64,000 nt of DNA. It comes from Telmatobacter sp. DSM 110680. Its GTDB lineage: Bacteria > Acidobacteriota > Terriglobia > Terriglobales > Acidobacteriaceae. A model generated the notes under the pieces. It saw only the letters and a program-made list of their open reading frames with translations, did no database searches and had not been told where the DNA came from. Where the stretch lies: contig NZ_CP121196.1 in assembly GCF_039994875.1 (NCBI RefSeq), positions 1,116,001 through 1,180,000 on the forward strand, given 5' to 3'. The position numbers were made by a program, and so were the translations under genes. Shown in pieces: positions 35,177 through 46,554 of the stretch. Each line of letters starts with the position of its first letter. Positions within the stretch are counted from its first letter, which is position 1.

Positions 35177-37663
35177 ATGCAGAACTTCTTGTACGACCTG
35201 CGGTATGCCATGCGGCAACTGCGCAACACCCCGGGCATGGCTCTGCTGGCGATTCTGACACTGGCGCTGGGTGTAGGAGCGAATACAGCCATATTCACGG
35301 TGATCGACAGCGTGCTGCTGCGACCGTTGCCGTATGCGCACTCTGACCGGCTGGTGTTTATCGGGCCGGGAGGCGACAAGCCAACCTTCGGATCGACCTC
35401 GTGGCTGAACTATGCGGATATTCATGCGCAATCGAAGCTGCTGGAAGATTCTGTCGGGTATGCCGAGGACGTCAGCGTACTGGAGGCAAAAGATGGGTCG
35501 GTGAGTGTGGTTGCTCCGCGTGTGACGTCGAACCTGTTCACGATGCTTGGACAGCGTCCGTTGCTGGGACGCACCTTCGAAGATGTGGAAGGGAAGCAGG
35601 GCGGCCCTGCGGTGGTATTGCTGTCGGAAGGATTATGGCGGCAGACCTTTCATGCCGACGCAAATATTGTCGGACAGGTTGTGAAGGTGGGCGGAAAGCC
35701 AGCGACAGTGGTGGGAGTCATGCCGGCGACGTTCAGCTTTCCTGAGAGCATGGGAGCGGATCTCAAGAAGGGCATCTGGTTGCCGGTTCAGCCGACCCAA
35801 GAGATGCTGACGCAGCGCGGGTATCACTTCTTCAACGTGGCCGGAATTATGCGGCCGGGTGTGACGGTGTCGCAGATGCAGCAGGAGGCGAGCGCAATCG
35901 GCGCTCGAATTCCGCACGAACACAACGACACGCCGGTCACGTTTCGTGTGGACCGCTATCAGGAAGTGCTGACCGGACCGGTGAAGCCGGTGCTGTACGG
36001 GCTGCTGACGGCGTTGGGACTCGTTCTGCTGATCGCGTGCGCCAATGTTTCGAATCTGCTGATTGCGCGCGCGCTGGGACGGCGGCAGGAATTCGCGGTA
36101 CGCGCATCGCTGGGCGCCGGGCGCTCACGGCTGATGGTGCAGATGCTGTCAGAGGGATTGCTTCTGAGCCTGCTGGGGTGCGGAGTGGGCGTGGCGCTGG
36201 CGGAGTTGGCGATGATCGGCATTCGTAAACTGCCCGATGGGACGATCCCACGTTCGGATACGATTGCGATTCACTGGACGGTGCTTCTGGTGCTGGCGGT
36301 GATCGCCGCGTTGACGACGGTGCTGTCGTCGTTGTTGCCTGCGCTGCTGGTGGCGAGGGCCAATCCGCAACTGGCATTACAGGCTGCTTCCCGTGGTTTG
36401 GGTTCGAAGTCTGCAGGAGGCAAGCTGAGCGGGTGGCTGGTGGCCGGCGAGGTGGCGCTATCAACGCTACTGCTGGTGGGGACTGGGCTGCTGTTCCGCA
36501 CGCTGTGGAATCTGGAGCAATCACGGCTTGGATTTGAGACGGCGCATATTACGACTTTCATGGCGATGCCATCAGATGCGGCTGGATTCTCGGGCATGGC
36601 GGTGTCGGAGGATACGGGAAATGCGCCGTCTTCGGTGGCGACGATTACGTATGAGCCGGTGCTTGAGCGGATCAGGCAGGTGCCGGGCGTAGAGAGTGCC
36701 GCGATGGCAACAGCTCCTCCGCTATCGGATATGGATCTGCACTCAAGCTTTGAAATTGTAGGAGAGCCGTTGGATCGAGCGAACCGGCCCCAGGCACGCA
36801 TGACCGCTGTGAGCGAGGATTATGCGCGTACGCTGGGTACGCCGATCGTGCGCGGACGGATGATCGCTGAGAGTGATGCACTGACCACGCCGTTTGTTGT
36901 GGTGGTCAACGAAGCGCTTGCGAAGAAATATTTTCCCGGCAAAGATCCGCTAGGCAAGCAGATTAACCTGGGTGGCAAAGATACGGGAATGATCAAGCCA
37001 TTCACAATTGTTGGTGTACTCGGCGATCAGGTGGATTCGAGTGTGGGTGGCACGGTGCAGCCGCTGATTATGTTGTCGCAACAGCAGATTCCGACAACTT
37101 CGTTGTTTTATCAGGCGCTACTGAAGACGGTGGTGTCATTTGTGGTGAAGACTCGCGGCGAGATTCCGGTGATGCAGGAGATGCGAAACGTGTTTCACCA
37201 ACAGGCGCCGGCATTCGCTTTGGATAATTTCCAGACAATGCAGGAAGCGGTGGATAAGAATACCTTTAGTCAACGGCTGGGGCTGTATTTAGTGGGCTCG
37301 TTTGCGGGGCTAGCCATCGCAATGGTGATCGCGGGATTGTATGGAGTACTGTCGCAGTTGGTGAGCTACCGGAGACGCGAGATCGGGGTACGCATGGCGC
37401 TTGGTGCCACGCGCGGAAGCGTAGCAAAACTGGTGTTGCGGCAGGGATCGATTCTGATTGGTGCCGGACTTGTAGCTGGCCTACTGCTAGCCTTTGCGAC
37501 GGGACGGCTTATCAAGGGATTTTTGTATGAGGTGAAGCCGCTGGATGCAAGCACTTATGTCAGCGTGGCGGCGGTGTTGACGGCGATTGGGCTTGTTGCT
37601 GCATTTATTCCTGCAAAACGGGCCGCATCAATTCAGCCCATGCAGGCGCTGCGGGACGAGTAG
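35177..37663 (+). CDS. ADOP-type ABC transporter permease without prefix domain
   Basis: An 828-residue duplicated MacB/FtsX-type permease: it starts directly with MQNFLYDLRYAMRQLRNTPGMALLAILTLALGVGANTAIFTVID, so the helical prefix domain of the other two is missing. A periplasmic MacB domain, a central FtsX block (LTALGLVLLIACANVSNLLIARALGRRQEFAVRASLGAG), a second periplasmic domain and the C-terminal block (YRRREIGVRMALGATRGSVAKLVLRQ) follow, ending SIQPMQALRDE. GGGAGG is eight bases before the ATG. No PadR or ATPase gene is adjacent. The 210-bp upstream gap contains a TTGACA (35092-35097) but no convincing -10 box. Confidence 0.88.
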   Translation: MQNFLYDLRYAMRQLRNTPGMALLAILTLALGVGANTAIFTVIDSVLLRPLPYAHSDRLVFIGPGGDKPTFGSTSWLNYADIHAQSKLLEDSVGYAEDVSVLEAKDGSVSVVAPRVTSNLFTMLGQRPLLGRTFEDVEGKQGGPAVVLLSEGLWRQTFHADANIVGQVVKVGGKPATVVGVMPATFSFPESMGADLKKGIWLPVQPTQEMLTQRGYHFFNVAGIMRPGVTVSQMQQEASAIGARIPHEHNDTPVTFRVDRYQEVLTGPVKPVLYGLLTALGLVLLIACANVSNLLIARALGRRQEFAVRASLGAGRSRLMVQMLSEGLLLSLLGCGVGVALAELAMIGIRKLPDGTIPRSDTIAIHWTVLLVLAVIAALTTVLSSLLPALLVARANPQLALQAASRGLGSKSAGGKLSGWLVAGEVALSTLLLVGTGLLFRTLWNLEQSRLGFETAHITTFMAMPSDAAGFSGMAVSEDTGNAPSSVATITYEPVLERIRQVPGVESAAMATAPPLSDMDLHSSFEIVGEPLDRANRPQARMTAVSEDYARTLGTPIVRGRMIAESDALTTPFVVVVNEALAKKYFPGKDPLGKQINLGGKDTGMIKPFTIVGVLGDQVDSSVGGTVQPLIMLSQQQIPTTSLFYQALLKTVVSFVVKTRGEIPVMQEMRNVFHQQAPAFALDNFQTMQEAVDKNTFSQRLGLYLVGSFAGLAIAMVIAGLYGVLSQLVSYRRREIGVRMALGATRGSVAKLVLRQGSILIGAGLVAGLLLAFATGRLIKGFLYEVKPLDASTYVSVAAVLTAIGLVAAFIPAKRAASIQPMQALRDE

Positions 37664-37761
37664 TAGACAGGGACCAGAGATCGGCGAGGGCTCGGGACGC
37701 GTGCAGATCAAAGTCTGATCCGGAGTGTGTAAGATGGTGGGTCGCAAAGTTGGGGCCTTCC

Positions 37762-39054
37762 ATGATCCGTTTATTTTTCTTGTTCAAGAGCCGACGAGCG
37801 CTGCCAGGGCTCGCGTGCGCTGCCTTGCTGATACCCGTAGCCGGTTCGTCAAGGATGAAAGCGCAGTCTGCCGCGGGCGAACTCCCCGCCGTTGGTGATC
37901 ATCAGACTGCTCCTGCCAAACAGATTCCCGACGACCAAAAATCTACCGGCGAAAAGCAGGTGACTAGCGCTGCCAAGATCAGCGATCTGGCGCATCGAGT
38001 GATGCTGGCCGGAGTGAAGACGAATGCGCTGGGCGGGGACGATTCGACGCCATGGCACATGAAGGCAGATTTCCAAGTCATTCCTTTTGGTGCTTCTAAA
38101 CCAGTGAGCGGCACGATGGAGGAGTGGCACTTATCGCGGGACAAGTGGGCGCGGACATTCAAGAGTTCTGAACAAAGACTGACCGGGAGCGAGTGGAGTG
38201 TTTCGGCGACGGAGCAACTGCTGAGCAAGCCGACTAAAGTCGGGTTTGATCATCGTCTGCTGGTACTAAGAGTCGCGCGTCCTGTGCTCGATCCGCTGTA
38301 TCAGGCCGCGAATGTGCTGCCGAATTACGAGATGGACGTGAAACGGGTAAACACCGCTGGCATCTTGTTAACTTGTGTTTCCGTGATCGATCCGAAACGT
38401 TATGCGGAACAGGCCAATCCGGATTGGCTGTTTCCGACCATGTGCTTTGACGGCGAATATCATCTGCGGCTCACCGCGACTTCTGACACATCGGTGCAGT
38501 GTGAGGATTTGCAGCCGTTCGAGGGACGCACTGTGGCTCGGGATGTCAAGGTGATCTTCAATGGCGCTTTAACCGCTGAGATAAAAGTGACATTGCTGGA
38601 GCCGTTGAAGGATGCCAACCTTGACCTGGTGAAGCCGGCGCAAGACGCGATTCCAGAGCCGTACACCATCGAGCCGGGACATGCGAAGCCGGTGTCGGTG
38701 TACGAAGTGGGCGCATCGATTCCGCTGAAGCCGGATGGATTTCCATTTCGGGGCGCATTTCCGGTTCCGATCACTATTCACAAAGACGGAACGGTAAAGG
38801 CGAGGACCGAGGACGCGTTCTTCTGGAGCCAAAATCTGAAGGATGCCCTGGTCACAGCGGTGAACAAGTGGAAGTTTAAGCCGTACCTTGTGGACGGGCA
38901 GCCGGTCGACGTCGCCTGGACGGTGGTGTACATCATCGACGGCAAACCTTTTGTGCCGTCGTATGAGCGCACCGAGACGCAGGTTGCACCTGCGCAACAG
39001 GATGGTCCGGGGAGTTCGAGCCCAAACGTTTCGCGTAGGCGCTACGGACATTAA
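37762..39054 (+). CDS. Exported protein with C-terminal TonB-like domain
   Basis: A 430-residue protein with an N-terminal hydrophobic segment (residues about 12-34) that may be a signal peptide or anchor. The C-terminal 100 residues look like a TonB C-terminal domain: FPVPITIHKDGTVKARTEDAFFWSQNLKDALVTAVNKWKFKPYLVDGQPVDVAWTVVY is the classic pattern. The middle (WHMKADFQVIPFG ... VQCEDLQPFEGRTVARDV) is a beta-rich domain of unknown role. There is no proline-rich periplasmic spacer, so energy transduction to outer membrane transporters is not shown. A TTG at 37750 is an alternative start; neither has a clear ribosome binding site. Confidence 0.6.
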   Translation: MIRLFFLFKSRRALPGLACAALLIPVAGSSRMKAQSAAGELPAVGDHQTAPAKQIPDDQKSTGEKQVTSAAKISDLAHRVMLAGVKTNALGGDDSTPWHMKADFQVIPFGASKPVSGTMEEWHLSRDKWARTFKSSEQRLTGSEWSVSATEQLLSKPTKVGFDHRLLVLRVARPVLDPLYQAANVLPNYEMDVKRVNTAGILLTCVSVIDPKRYAEQANPDWLFPTMCFDGEYHLRLTATSDTSVQCEDLQPFEGRTVARDVKVIFNGALTAEIKVTLLEPLKDANLDLVKPAQDAIPEPYTIEPGHAKPVSVYEVGASIPLKPDGFPFRGAFPVPITIHKDGTVKARTEDAFFWSQNLKDALVTAVNKWKFKPYLVDGQPVDVAWTVVYIIDGKPFVPSYERTETQVAPAQQDGPGSSSPNVSRRRYGH

Positions 39055-39169
39055 GTGCGTTTCGATCCTGGTAGCTCAACGGCGCGCATCACCGAAAAGG
39101 TTGGCATATTTGCAAGGGAAGCCGCATCTCTGACGCCTTTCTGACGTTTCGACAGGTAGACTTTGCGCA

Positions 39170-40396
39170 ATGATTCAAATAGGGAAAGTCGGATCGATCC
39201 GCAAAAGTCCATTTGCAGCGGCGGCAATATTTGTGTTTTCTGCGGCTGTTGCCGCGCAGGCAGGCAACGCGAATACCTCGCGCAGCTTTCAGCCGGGCGC
39301 CTGCGGTCCTGCTGATCCAGCTTATATTCATACCGCAAACGAGACCGGCGGAGTGCCTCTCTTTCTGCAGCGCAGTGAGGCCGGCAAGTCGATGCAGCTG
39401 ATGCGTGAATCTTCGCGCGACAATGTCTCGACGGTGCTATGGGCTTCGGCAAAGCTGGATGGCGTGACGCAGAAGCTCGAAATCCCCGTGGACTCGACGA
39501 CGGAACGAATCACGTTCACATTCTCAGTTGACACAAAGGGGAGCAAGCTTGTGCTGCGCGGACCGAACGGGCAGGCAGTTGGCGAAGGTTCGCTGCGCAC
39601 TGAAGATACGGAATTGAACTGTGGGCGGCTAATTACTGTAGCGAAGCCGGAGCCCGGTCAATGGCATGCGGAGTTGAATGGAAGCGGGACGTACTGGCTT
39701 GAGGTGCAGGCGCAGAGCGAGATCTATTTCATCAGTGCCGAGTTCGTGAAGCCGGGAGGGCGGCCAGGGCATGAGGGAATGTTCAGGATTCAAGGCCAGC
39801 CGCTGGCGGGTGAACCCGCCACTCTGCAGGCATCAATCTCGGCGGAGGAGGCAAAGACTACCGACTTCTCGTTTGTGAGCGAGAGTGGCGATGTTTTGCA
39901 GAAACTGCGTATGAACGCGGTAGGTGAGGACCGAGAATTCCTGGAATTTAGCGGTGATGTTGATCTACCGGCTGTGCCGTTTCGCCTTGCGGTGAGTGGA
40001 CAGGATACAAAGGGGATGCAATTTCAGCGCTTCTTCGGGCCTCTGTTTCATGCCGAGACCGTAGCGGTAGTTCCGAAATTGGATTTCGATGAGTTGGCGC
40101 CTGGATCAACGTACGTGGCGGAGTTCGAGATCAGGAACCTGGGACCGGCGCGGAGTTTCAAGGTGGTCGTAACCGATGCACGGCGGTTTGCAACCTTTGG
40201 CGGAACGCGGGAGTTGACGATTGGCGCGCACCAGACATCCTCTTTCAAGGTGAAGCTGTCGGTGCCGTCCGGGACTGCGAAAGGTGTTGGAGACGACTTA
40301 GTGGTGGTCGCTTCGAGCACTTCGGGGACTGCCACGGCGAACTCCGCGGTCGTGCGGCTGACGGTGGCCGACAACGCGCCGCAACAGCCTCACTGA
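39170..40396 (+). CDS. Secreted protein, function unknown
   Basis: A 408-residue protein with a signal peptide (MIQIGKVGSIRKSPFAAAAIFVFSAAVAAQA). The body is beta-rich: an N-terminal segment IPVDSTTERITFTFSVDTKGSKLVLRGPNGQAVG followed by KPEPGQWHAELNGSGTYWLEVQAQSEIYFISAEFVKPGG, weakly like the carbohydrate-binding-like segment next to VWA domains in hemicentin-type proteins, and a C-terminal Ig/NEW-like domain (AEFEIRNLGPARSFKVVVTDAR ... VVVASSTSG). No catalytic motif. It lies between the TonB-like gene and dnaG on the same strand. Confidence 0.55.
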   Translation: MIQIGKVGSIRKSPFAAAAIFVFSAAVAAQAGNANTSRSFQPGACGPADPAYIHTANETGGVPLFLQRSEAGKSMQLMRESSRDNVSTVLWASAKLDGVTQKLEIPVDSTTERITFTFSVDTKGSKLVLRGPNGQAVGEGSLRTEDTELNCGRLITVAKPEPGQWHAELNGSGTYWLEVQAQSEIYFISAEFVKPGGRPGHEGMFRIQGQPLAGEPATLQASISAEEAKTTDFSFVSESGDVLQKLRMNAVGEDREFLEFSGDVDLPAVPFRLAVSGQDTKGMQFQRFFGPLFHAETVAVVPKLDFDELAPGSTYVAEFEIRNLGPARSFKVVVTDARRFATFGGTRELTIGAHQTSSFKVKLSVPSGTAKGVGDDLVVVASSTSGTATANSAVVRLTVADNAPQQPH

Positions 40397-40453
40397 GCAA
40401 TCGAAACAGACTATTTGCCTTCGTCGGCTTATTCTTAACTACAGATTCCATCC

Positions 40454-42238
40454 GTGTCCGATTTCGCTCAAACCGTCAAGCAGCAAGTCGACATCGTGAA
40501 GATGATCGAGGGGTACATCCGCCTGCGCAAGGCGGGCGCGCAGAACTACTCGGGTCTGTGCCCGTTCCACAAGGAAAAATCGCCTTCATTTTCCGTTCAC
40601 GCGGTGCGGCAGTTTTATCACTGCTTTGGGTGCGGCGTATCGGGAGACGTGTTCTCGTTTGTGGGCAAGATCGAGAATGTCTCGTTTCCCGAGGCAGTGC
40701 GGATTGTCGCGCAGAAGAACGGGATTCCGTTGCCGAAGCGGGAGTTTTCTTCTCCCGAGGAAGCGGCCGAAGCGCGGATGCGGGGGAAGCTGCTCGATCT
40801 CCATGAGGCTGCGGCTACGTGGTTTGAGGAGCAACTGCGCGGGCCGGAGGGGGCTTCGGCGCGTGAGTATCTCGCTGGTCGGGGGGTGACGCCCGAAGGC
40901 ATCAAAGTTTTTCGGATCGGATATGCGCCGGACAGCTTTGGGGCGTTGCGCGATCGGCTGAGTGGAATGGCGGATGAGGCCACTCTGCGGGCATCGGGGC
41001 TGTTCAGTTCGAAGGAACAAGGCGATGGGACGGAAGGGCGCATTTACGACCGGTTTCGCAAGCGGGTGACATTTCCAATCTGCAATGAGAGCGGGCGGGT
41101 GATCGCGTTTACGGCGCGGACGCTGGAGACGGGGGAAAAGGCAGGCGCAAAGTACATCAATTCCCCGGAAACGCCGCTTTATACGAAGGGGCAGGTTCTT
41201 TTCAATCTGGATAAGGCTAAATCCGCAGTCCGGCAGGCGGGATATGCGCTGCTCGTTGAAGGGCAAATGGACTGTATTTCGCTATTTTTGCGCGGAATTC
41301 AGCACGTTATCGCCACCAGCGGGACAGCTTTTACCGAGCAGCAGGTCGCGATTTTGCGGAGGCACACGCAGAACGTGGTAGTTAATTTCGACCCGGATGC
41401 GGCGGGGGCAAATGCGGCCGAGAAGTCCATTGCTTTGTTGACGGAAGAGGGGTTTAACCTAAAGCTCGTGACGCTGGACGGCGGACTCGATCCGGACCGG
41501 TTTATCCGCGAGCGGGGGGTGGAGGCCTACACGCAGGCTGTGATGGGGGCAAGGCGGCAGTCGGACTATTTGATTGAGCGCGCACGACAGATGTTTCCTG
41601 GTCCGGCTGCCGACCAGAAGCTGAAGGCAATGAATTACTTGCTGCCGCACATTCGGAGGATTCCGCAGAAGCTGGTTCGCGATCAGTTCGCGATGGATGC
41701 GGCGCAGAAGTTGGGGATCGACTCGGCGGTGCTGCGAGAGGAGTTGCGCCAGGCAGCCTTAAGGCGGCGAGACCACATCGAGGTGCGAGCGACGGCACTG
41801 ACGGAGGTGGAGCGGGTCCTCCTGCGGGCTTTAGCGGTGACAGATCCTGAGCACGAGGAATCCAGGCGCTCGGCCGCCGATGCGCTACTTAGGCAACCAC
41901 AATGGTTTGAGGGGCTTGGCGCATTCGATGCCCTGATGGCGCTGGCCAACCGTGGGTCGCGTGATCCGATGGACGTGGTCGAGAATCCGGCGCAGAGGGC
42001 GCTGCTGGCAGAGGCTTTGCTGGCCGAAACTGAGCCTCCTTCGTCGGAAACGGTGATAGATGCAATTGTCAGCCTGCAAAGGCGCAAGATCGAGGCGGAG
42101 TTGCGAAGTATACGGGCGCAGATTCAGGACGCCGAACGTAAAGGCGATTTCTCAGAGCTCGCTGTATTGACGCAAAGAAAACTGGAATTGGACCGAGCGT
42201 TGAGACAGTTGCGGGCCTCGGGACCGGCCGGAAATTGA
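40454..42238 (+). CDS. dnaG: DNA primase
   Basis: A 594-residue primase: the zinc finger GLCPFHKEKSPSFSV ... HCFGCGVSGD (residues 35-63), the catalytic TOPRIM region with LLVEGQMDCISLFLRG and the DPDAAG motif, and a C-terminal DnaB-interaction region. It synthesises RNA primers at replication forks. The start is GTG at 40454, which gives the normal N-terminus (MSDFAQTVKQQVDIVKMIEGYI); no Shine-Dalgarno sequence is evident. It precedes rpoD, a widespread order, with a gap of 397 bp. Confidence 0.96.
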   Translation: MSDFAQTVKQQVDIVKMIEGYIRLRKAGAQNYSGLCPFHKEKSPSFSVHAVRQFYHCFGCGVSGDVFSFVGKIENVSFPEAVRIVAQKNGIPLPKREFSSPEEAAEARMRGKLLDLHEAAATWFEEQLRGPEGASAREYLAGRGVTPEGIKVFRIGYAPDSFGALRDRLSGMADEATLRASGLFSSKEQGDGTEGRIYDRFRKRVTFPICNESGRVIAFTARTLETGEKAGAKYINSPETPLYTKGQVLFNLDKAKSAVRQAGYALLVEGQMDCISLFLRGIQHVIATSGTAFTEQQVAILRRHTQNVVVNFDPDAAGANAAEKSIALLTEEGFNLKLVTLDGGLDPDRFIRERGVEAYTQAVMGARRQSDYLIERARQMFPGPAADQKLKAMNYLLPHIRRIPQKLVRDQFAMDAAQKLGIDSAVLREELRQAALRRRDHIEVRATALTEVERVLLRALAVTDPEHEESRRSAADALLRQPQWFEGLGAFDALMALANRGSRDPMDVVENPAQRALLAEALLAETEPPSSETVIDAIVSLQRRKIEAELRSIRAQIQDAERKGDFSELAVLTQRKLELDRALRQLRASGPAGN

Positions 42239-42635
42239 CGCCGCAAATTATTGATTTTTTTGAGTCGGTTTGGACACGGAACACGTCCAAATAAACAAGA
42301 ACAGCGGGCGACAGGCGGTTACCCGCGGGGAATCCAGGCTCGAATTTCGCGGTTTAACGGCGAGATGAGCTGTGTTAATCTATTGATCTCTGTGAGGATG
42401 CGCGCCCCCTTGCCCCAAATATGAGCTTCGGCTCGCGGGCGACCAGGCGAAACCTGAAGCGCGATGATCCTGCTCCGAGCGACTATTTAGACCGCTTATT
42501 TCATGCGGGGGACAGGAGTTCGTGTCCGCAAATGCGCACGTTTGGGCATCCAAATTTTGTTGCGCGCGGAACGAGCTCTGCACTGGTGCGCGAACCGGTG
42601 CTAAAACTTGATCGCGCTGGAGAGTAGGAACAGTT
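42239..42635. other. 397-bp gap between dnaG and rpoD
   Basis: No gene is supported here. It contains an inverted repeat TTTGGAC/GTCCAAA (about 42268-42290), which could be a weak dnaG transcript end, and probably the rpoD promoter. A 68-codon open frame at 42421-42627 has no coding features. Confidence 0.4.
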
Positions 42636-44324
<1,689 letters not shown>

Positions 44325-44347
44325 CCTCCAGCAACCAAGAATTGTTC

Positions 44348-44380
44348 AAAGGCCGCAGCCAATAGGTTGCGGCCTTTGTT
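44348..44380 (+). terminator. intrinsic terminator of rpoD
   Basis: A 13-bp stem (AAAGGCCGCAGCC at 44348-44360 with GGTTGCGGCCTTT at 44365-44377, one G-T pair) closes an AATA loop and is followed by GTTTTG. Confidence 0.9.
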
Positions 44381-44474
44381 TTGAGTCCTTTGCTTGGAGC
44401 GGTGAGGGTGATTGAGGAGTGACGGACGGCTGCTTGCGGCCAACTTAAGCGATCAAAAACGAATCAACTTATAT

Positions 44475-44762
44475 ATGAGAAAGAATTTTCAGTTTTCCAC
44501 GATGATCCTCGGAGCGGCTCTGTTGTGTGGGCCGGCTTTTGCCACAGCACAACAGACAGATAGCGGCGCGAAGCAGGATATGAAGAACGCCGGGCGCGAG
44601 ACGAAATACGCGGCCCAGGACGCGGCGCACGGAACCAAGCAAGGAACAAAGAAGGCTTACCACAAGACCAAGCGTGGCACCAAGAAGGCGTATCGCAAGA
44701 CGAAGGATACAACCAAAGGTGCCGTGAATGGTGCCAAGGAAGGCGCTAGAACTCCTGAATAG
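44475..44762 (+). CDS. Lysine-rich exported repeat protein
   Basis: A 95-residue protein with a signal peptide (MRKNFQFSTMILGAALLCGPAFATAQ) and a mature part of Lys, Thr, Ala and Gly only a little more varied than a repeat: GTKQGTKKAYHKTKRGTKKAYRKTKDTTKGAVNGAKEGA. The motif GTKKAY(H/R)KTK occurs twice in tandem. The mature chain is strongly basic and probably disordered, in style like LEA or histone-like tails. No function can be assigned. It lies between the rpoD terminator and a second terminator, so it forms its own transcription unit. Confidence 0.65.
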   Translation: MRKNFQFSTMILGAALLCGPAFATAQQTDSGAKQDMKNAGRETKYAAQDAAHGTKQGTKKAYHKTKRGTKKAYRKTKDTTKGAVNGAKEGARTPE

Positions 44763-44794
44763 AGAATTCCTAGAGCAATAGAACTAAAGGTGTT

Positions 44795-44846
44795 AAAACA
44801 ATGCGGCCGGCTGCAGTCAAAGACTGCCCGGCCATTCATTGTTTTT
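44795..44846. terminator. strong bidirectional terminator
   Basis: AAAACAATG/CATTGTTTT (outer), GGCCGG/CCGGCC and GCAGTC/GACTGC (inner) pair around an AAA loop, with an A run at the left and a T run at the right, so termination may work in both directions. It ends the 44475 gene. Confidence 0.85.
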
Positions 44847-44969
44847 CAAGATTTCAGGAAGTTTCCCTCAAAACGAGTGGCGCGATTAAATCCGCTTGCG
44901 GACCTGCGCAATGCTCTGCTAAAACGTTTTCGCACGAGTTTTGCATGGTTTTGTGAAGGGAAAATTCGC

Positions 44970-46421
44970 ATGAAAGTTATCAGTCGTCGCCAATTTGGAA
45001 AAAGTGTTGCCGCAGCAGCAGCCGCAACTTATGCTGGTCTCTCTTTGCCACGCCTTGCCCTGGGTGAGCCGCATCCGATGCGTCTTGAATACCCCAAGGG
45101 ATTTCTGTGGGGATGCGCAACAGCGGCGTATCAAGTGGAGGGCGGCGCACAGGCGGATGGTCGCGGCCCGTCGCTCTGGGATGTGTTCTCGCACACACCG
45201 GGCAAGACGCACAATGGCGAGACGGGCGACGTTGCAGATGACTCGTATCACCTTTACAAAGACGACGTGCAGCTATTGAAGAATCTAGGCGTCGGCACGT
45301 ATCGCATGTCTATTTCGTGGTCGCGCGTATTTCCCACCGGCACCGGACAGGTGAATCAAAAGGGCCTGGATTATTACAGCAGGGTTGTGGACGAACTGCT
45401 GGCAAACAACATTACCCCGTACGTGACGATGTTTCACTGGGACACGCCTGCTGGATTGCAGGGCGGATGGCAATCGCGGGATACTTCAAAGGCTTTTGCG
45501 GATTATTGCGCTTACGTGACGAAGCACTTGGGGGACAAGGTAAAGCACTGGATGACGACCAATGAATTCATCTGCTTTACGGACCTTGGTTACAAAGAAG
45601 GCCAGTTTGCACCGGGGATGAAACTCGGTGCGGGTCCGGTAAATCAGATCCGGCATCATGCCATCCTGGCACACGGGCTGGGAGTGCAGGCAATTCGAGC
45701 GAATGCTCCGAGCGGCACGCAGGTGGGGCTTGCGGAGAATGCGATCGTGGTAGCCCCCGTGATGGAAACTGATGAGCACATTGAAGCCGCGCAAAAGGCA
45801 ACGCGCGACGTGAATGCTCCGTTCCTGACGACATTGCTGGATGGCAAGTATCCGGAAAGCTATCTTGCTCACGAAGGAACAAATGCGCCGAAGGTTGAAG
45901 ATGGCGACATGAAGGCGATCGGCAGCGCCATCGATTTCCTCGGCGTGAATATCTATGTGCCGCTTTATGCACGTGCGGATGGGTCGGCGCAGGGATATGC
46001 GATGGAACCGATGCCGACTTCGTTTCCGCATATGGCCTCCCCTTGGCTGCAGCTTGGGCCAGAGTGCATCTACTGGGGCGTGCGCAATGTGTGCGACATC
46101 TGGAAGGACAAGGTTCCGGCAATATTCATCACCGAGAACGGAACGTCATCGGACGATGTGCTGACGCCTGCTGGCCGCGTGGAGGATGTTGACCGCGTGA
46201 TGTATCTGCGCAATCATCTGACACAACTGCATCGCGCAGTGAGCGAGGGTTATCCCGTGAAAGGCTACTTCCTCTGGAGCCTGATGGATAACTTCGAGTG
46301 GGCCGATGGGTACTCGAAGCGGTTCGGCCTTCACTACGTTGACTTCAAGACTCTGAAGCGGACGCCGAAGCTGAGCGCAGAGTGGTACAAACAGACGATC
46401 GCCAATAACCGAGTGGAATAG
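44970..46421 (+). CDS. Glycoside hydrolase family 1 beta-glucosidase, Tat-exported
   Basis: A 483-residue GH1 enzyme. The start at 44970 gives MKVISRRQFGKSVAAAAAATYAG, a twin-arginine signal, with GAAGGG nine bases before. The GH1 barrel starts at YPKGFLWGCATAAYQVEGG, the acid/base Glu is in MTTNEFIC, the nucleophile Glu in FITENGTSSDD, and the C-terminal WSLMDNFEWADGYSKRFGL binds the sugar. Most likely a beta-glucosidase acting in the periplasm, where cellobiose-type oligosaccharides from the GH3-type activities would be finished. It is closed by a terminator. Confidence 0.93.
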   Translation: MKVISRRQFGKSVAAAAAATYAGLSLPRLALGEPHPMRLEYPKGFLWGCATAAYQVEGGAQADGRGPSLWDVFSHTPGKTHNGETGDVADDSYHLYKDDVQLLKNLGVGTYRMSISWSRVFPTGTGQVNQKGLDYYSRVVDELLANNITPYVTMFHWDTPAGLQGGWQSRDTSKAFADYCAYVTKHLGDKVKHWMTTNEFICFTDLGYKEGQFAPGMKLGAGPVNQIRHHAILAHGLGVQAIRANAPSGTQVGLAENAIVVAPVMETDEHIEAAQKATRDVNAPFLTTLLDGKYPESYLAHEGTNAPKVEDGDMKAIGSAIDFLGVNIYVPLYARADGSAQGYAMEPMPTSFPHMASPWLQLGPECIYWGVRNVCDIWKDKVPAIFITENGTSSDDVLTPAGRVEDVDRVMYLRNHLTQLHRAVSEGYPVKGYFLWSLMDNFEWADGYSKRFGLHYVDFKTLKRTPKLSAEWYKQTIANNRVE

Positions 46422-46445
46422 TCGCGCAGAACGCGTTGCCAGAGA

Positions 46446-46477
46446 CCCGCGGCCCCAAGGCTGCGGGCTTTTGTTTT
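46446..46477 (+). terminator. intrinsic terminator of the GH1 gene
   Basis: CCCGCGGCC (46446-46454) pairs with GGCTGCGGG (46459-46467, one G-T) around CCAA, then CTTTTGTTTT. Confidence 0.9.
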
Positions 46478-46554
46478 CGTGGATGAAGGAAGTGACGGAT
46501 TCGACCCTGTGTCTCAGCGGGGTATACTGCGAGAAATTCTGAAGGAGATTCCCC

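Noticed and set aside
42421..42627. 68-codon frame between dnaG and rpoD
   Set aside because: Arg/Pro-rich with no coding features, and it ends just before the rpoD start; more likely untranslated leader.
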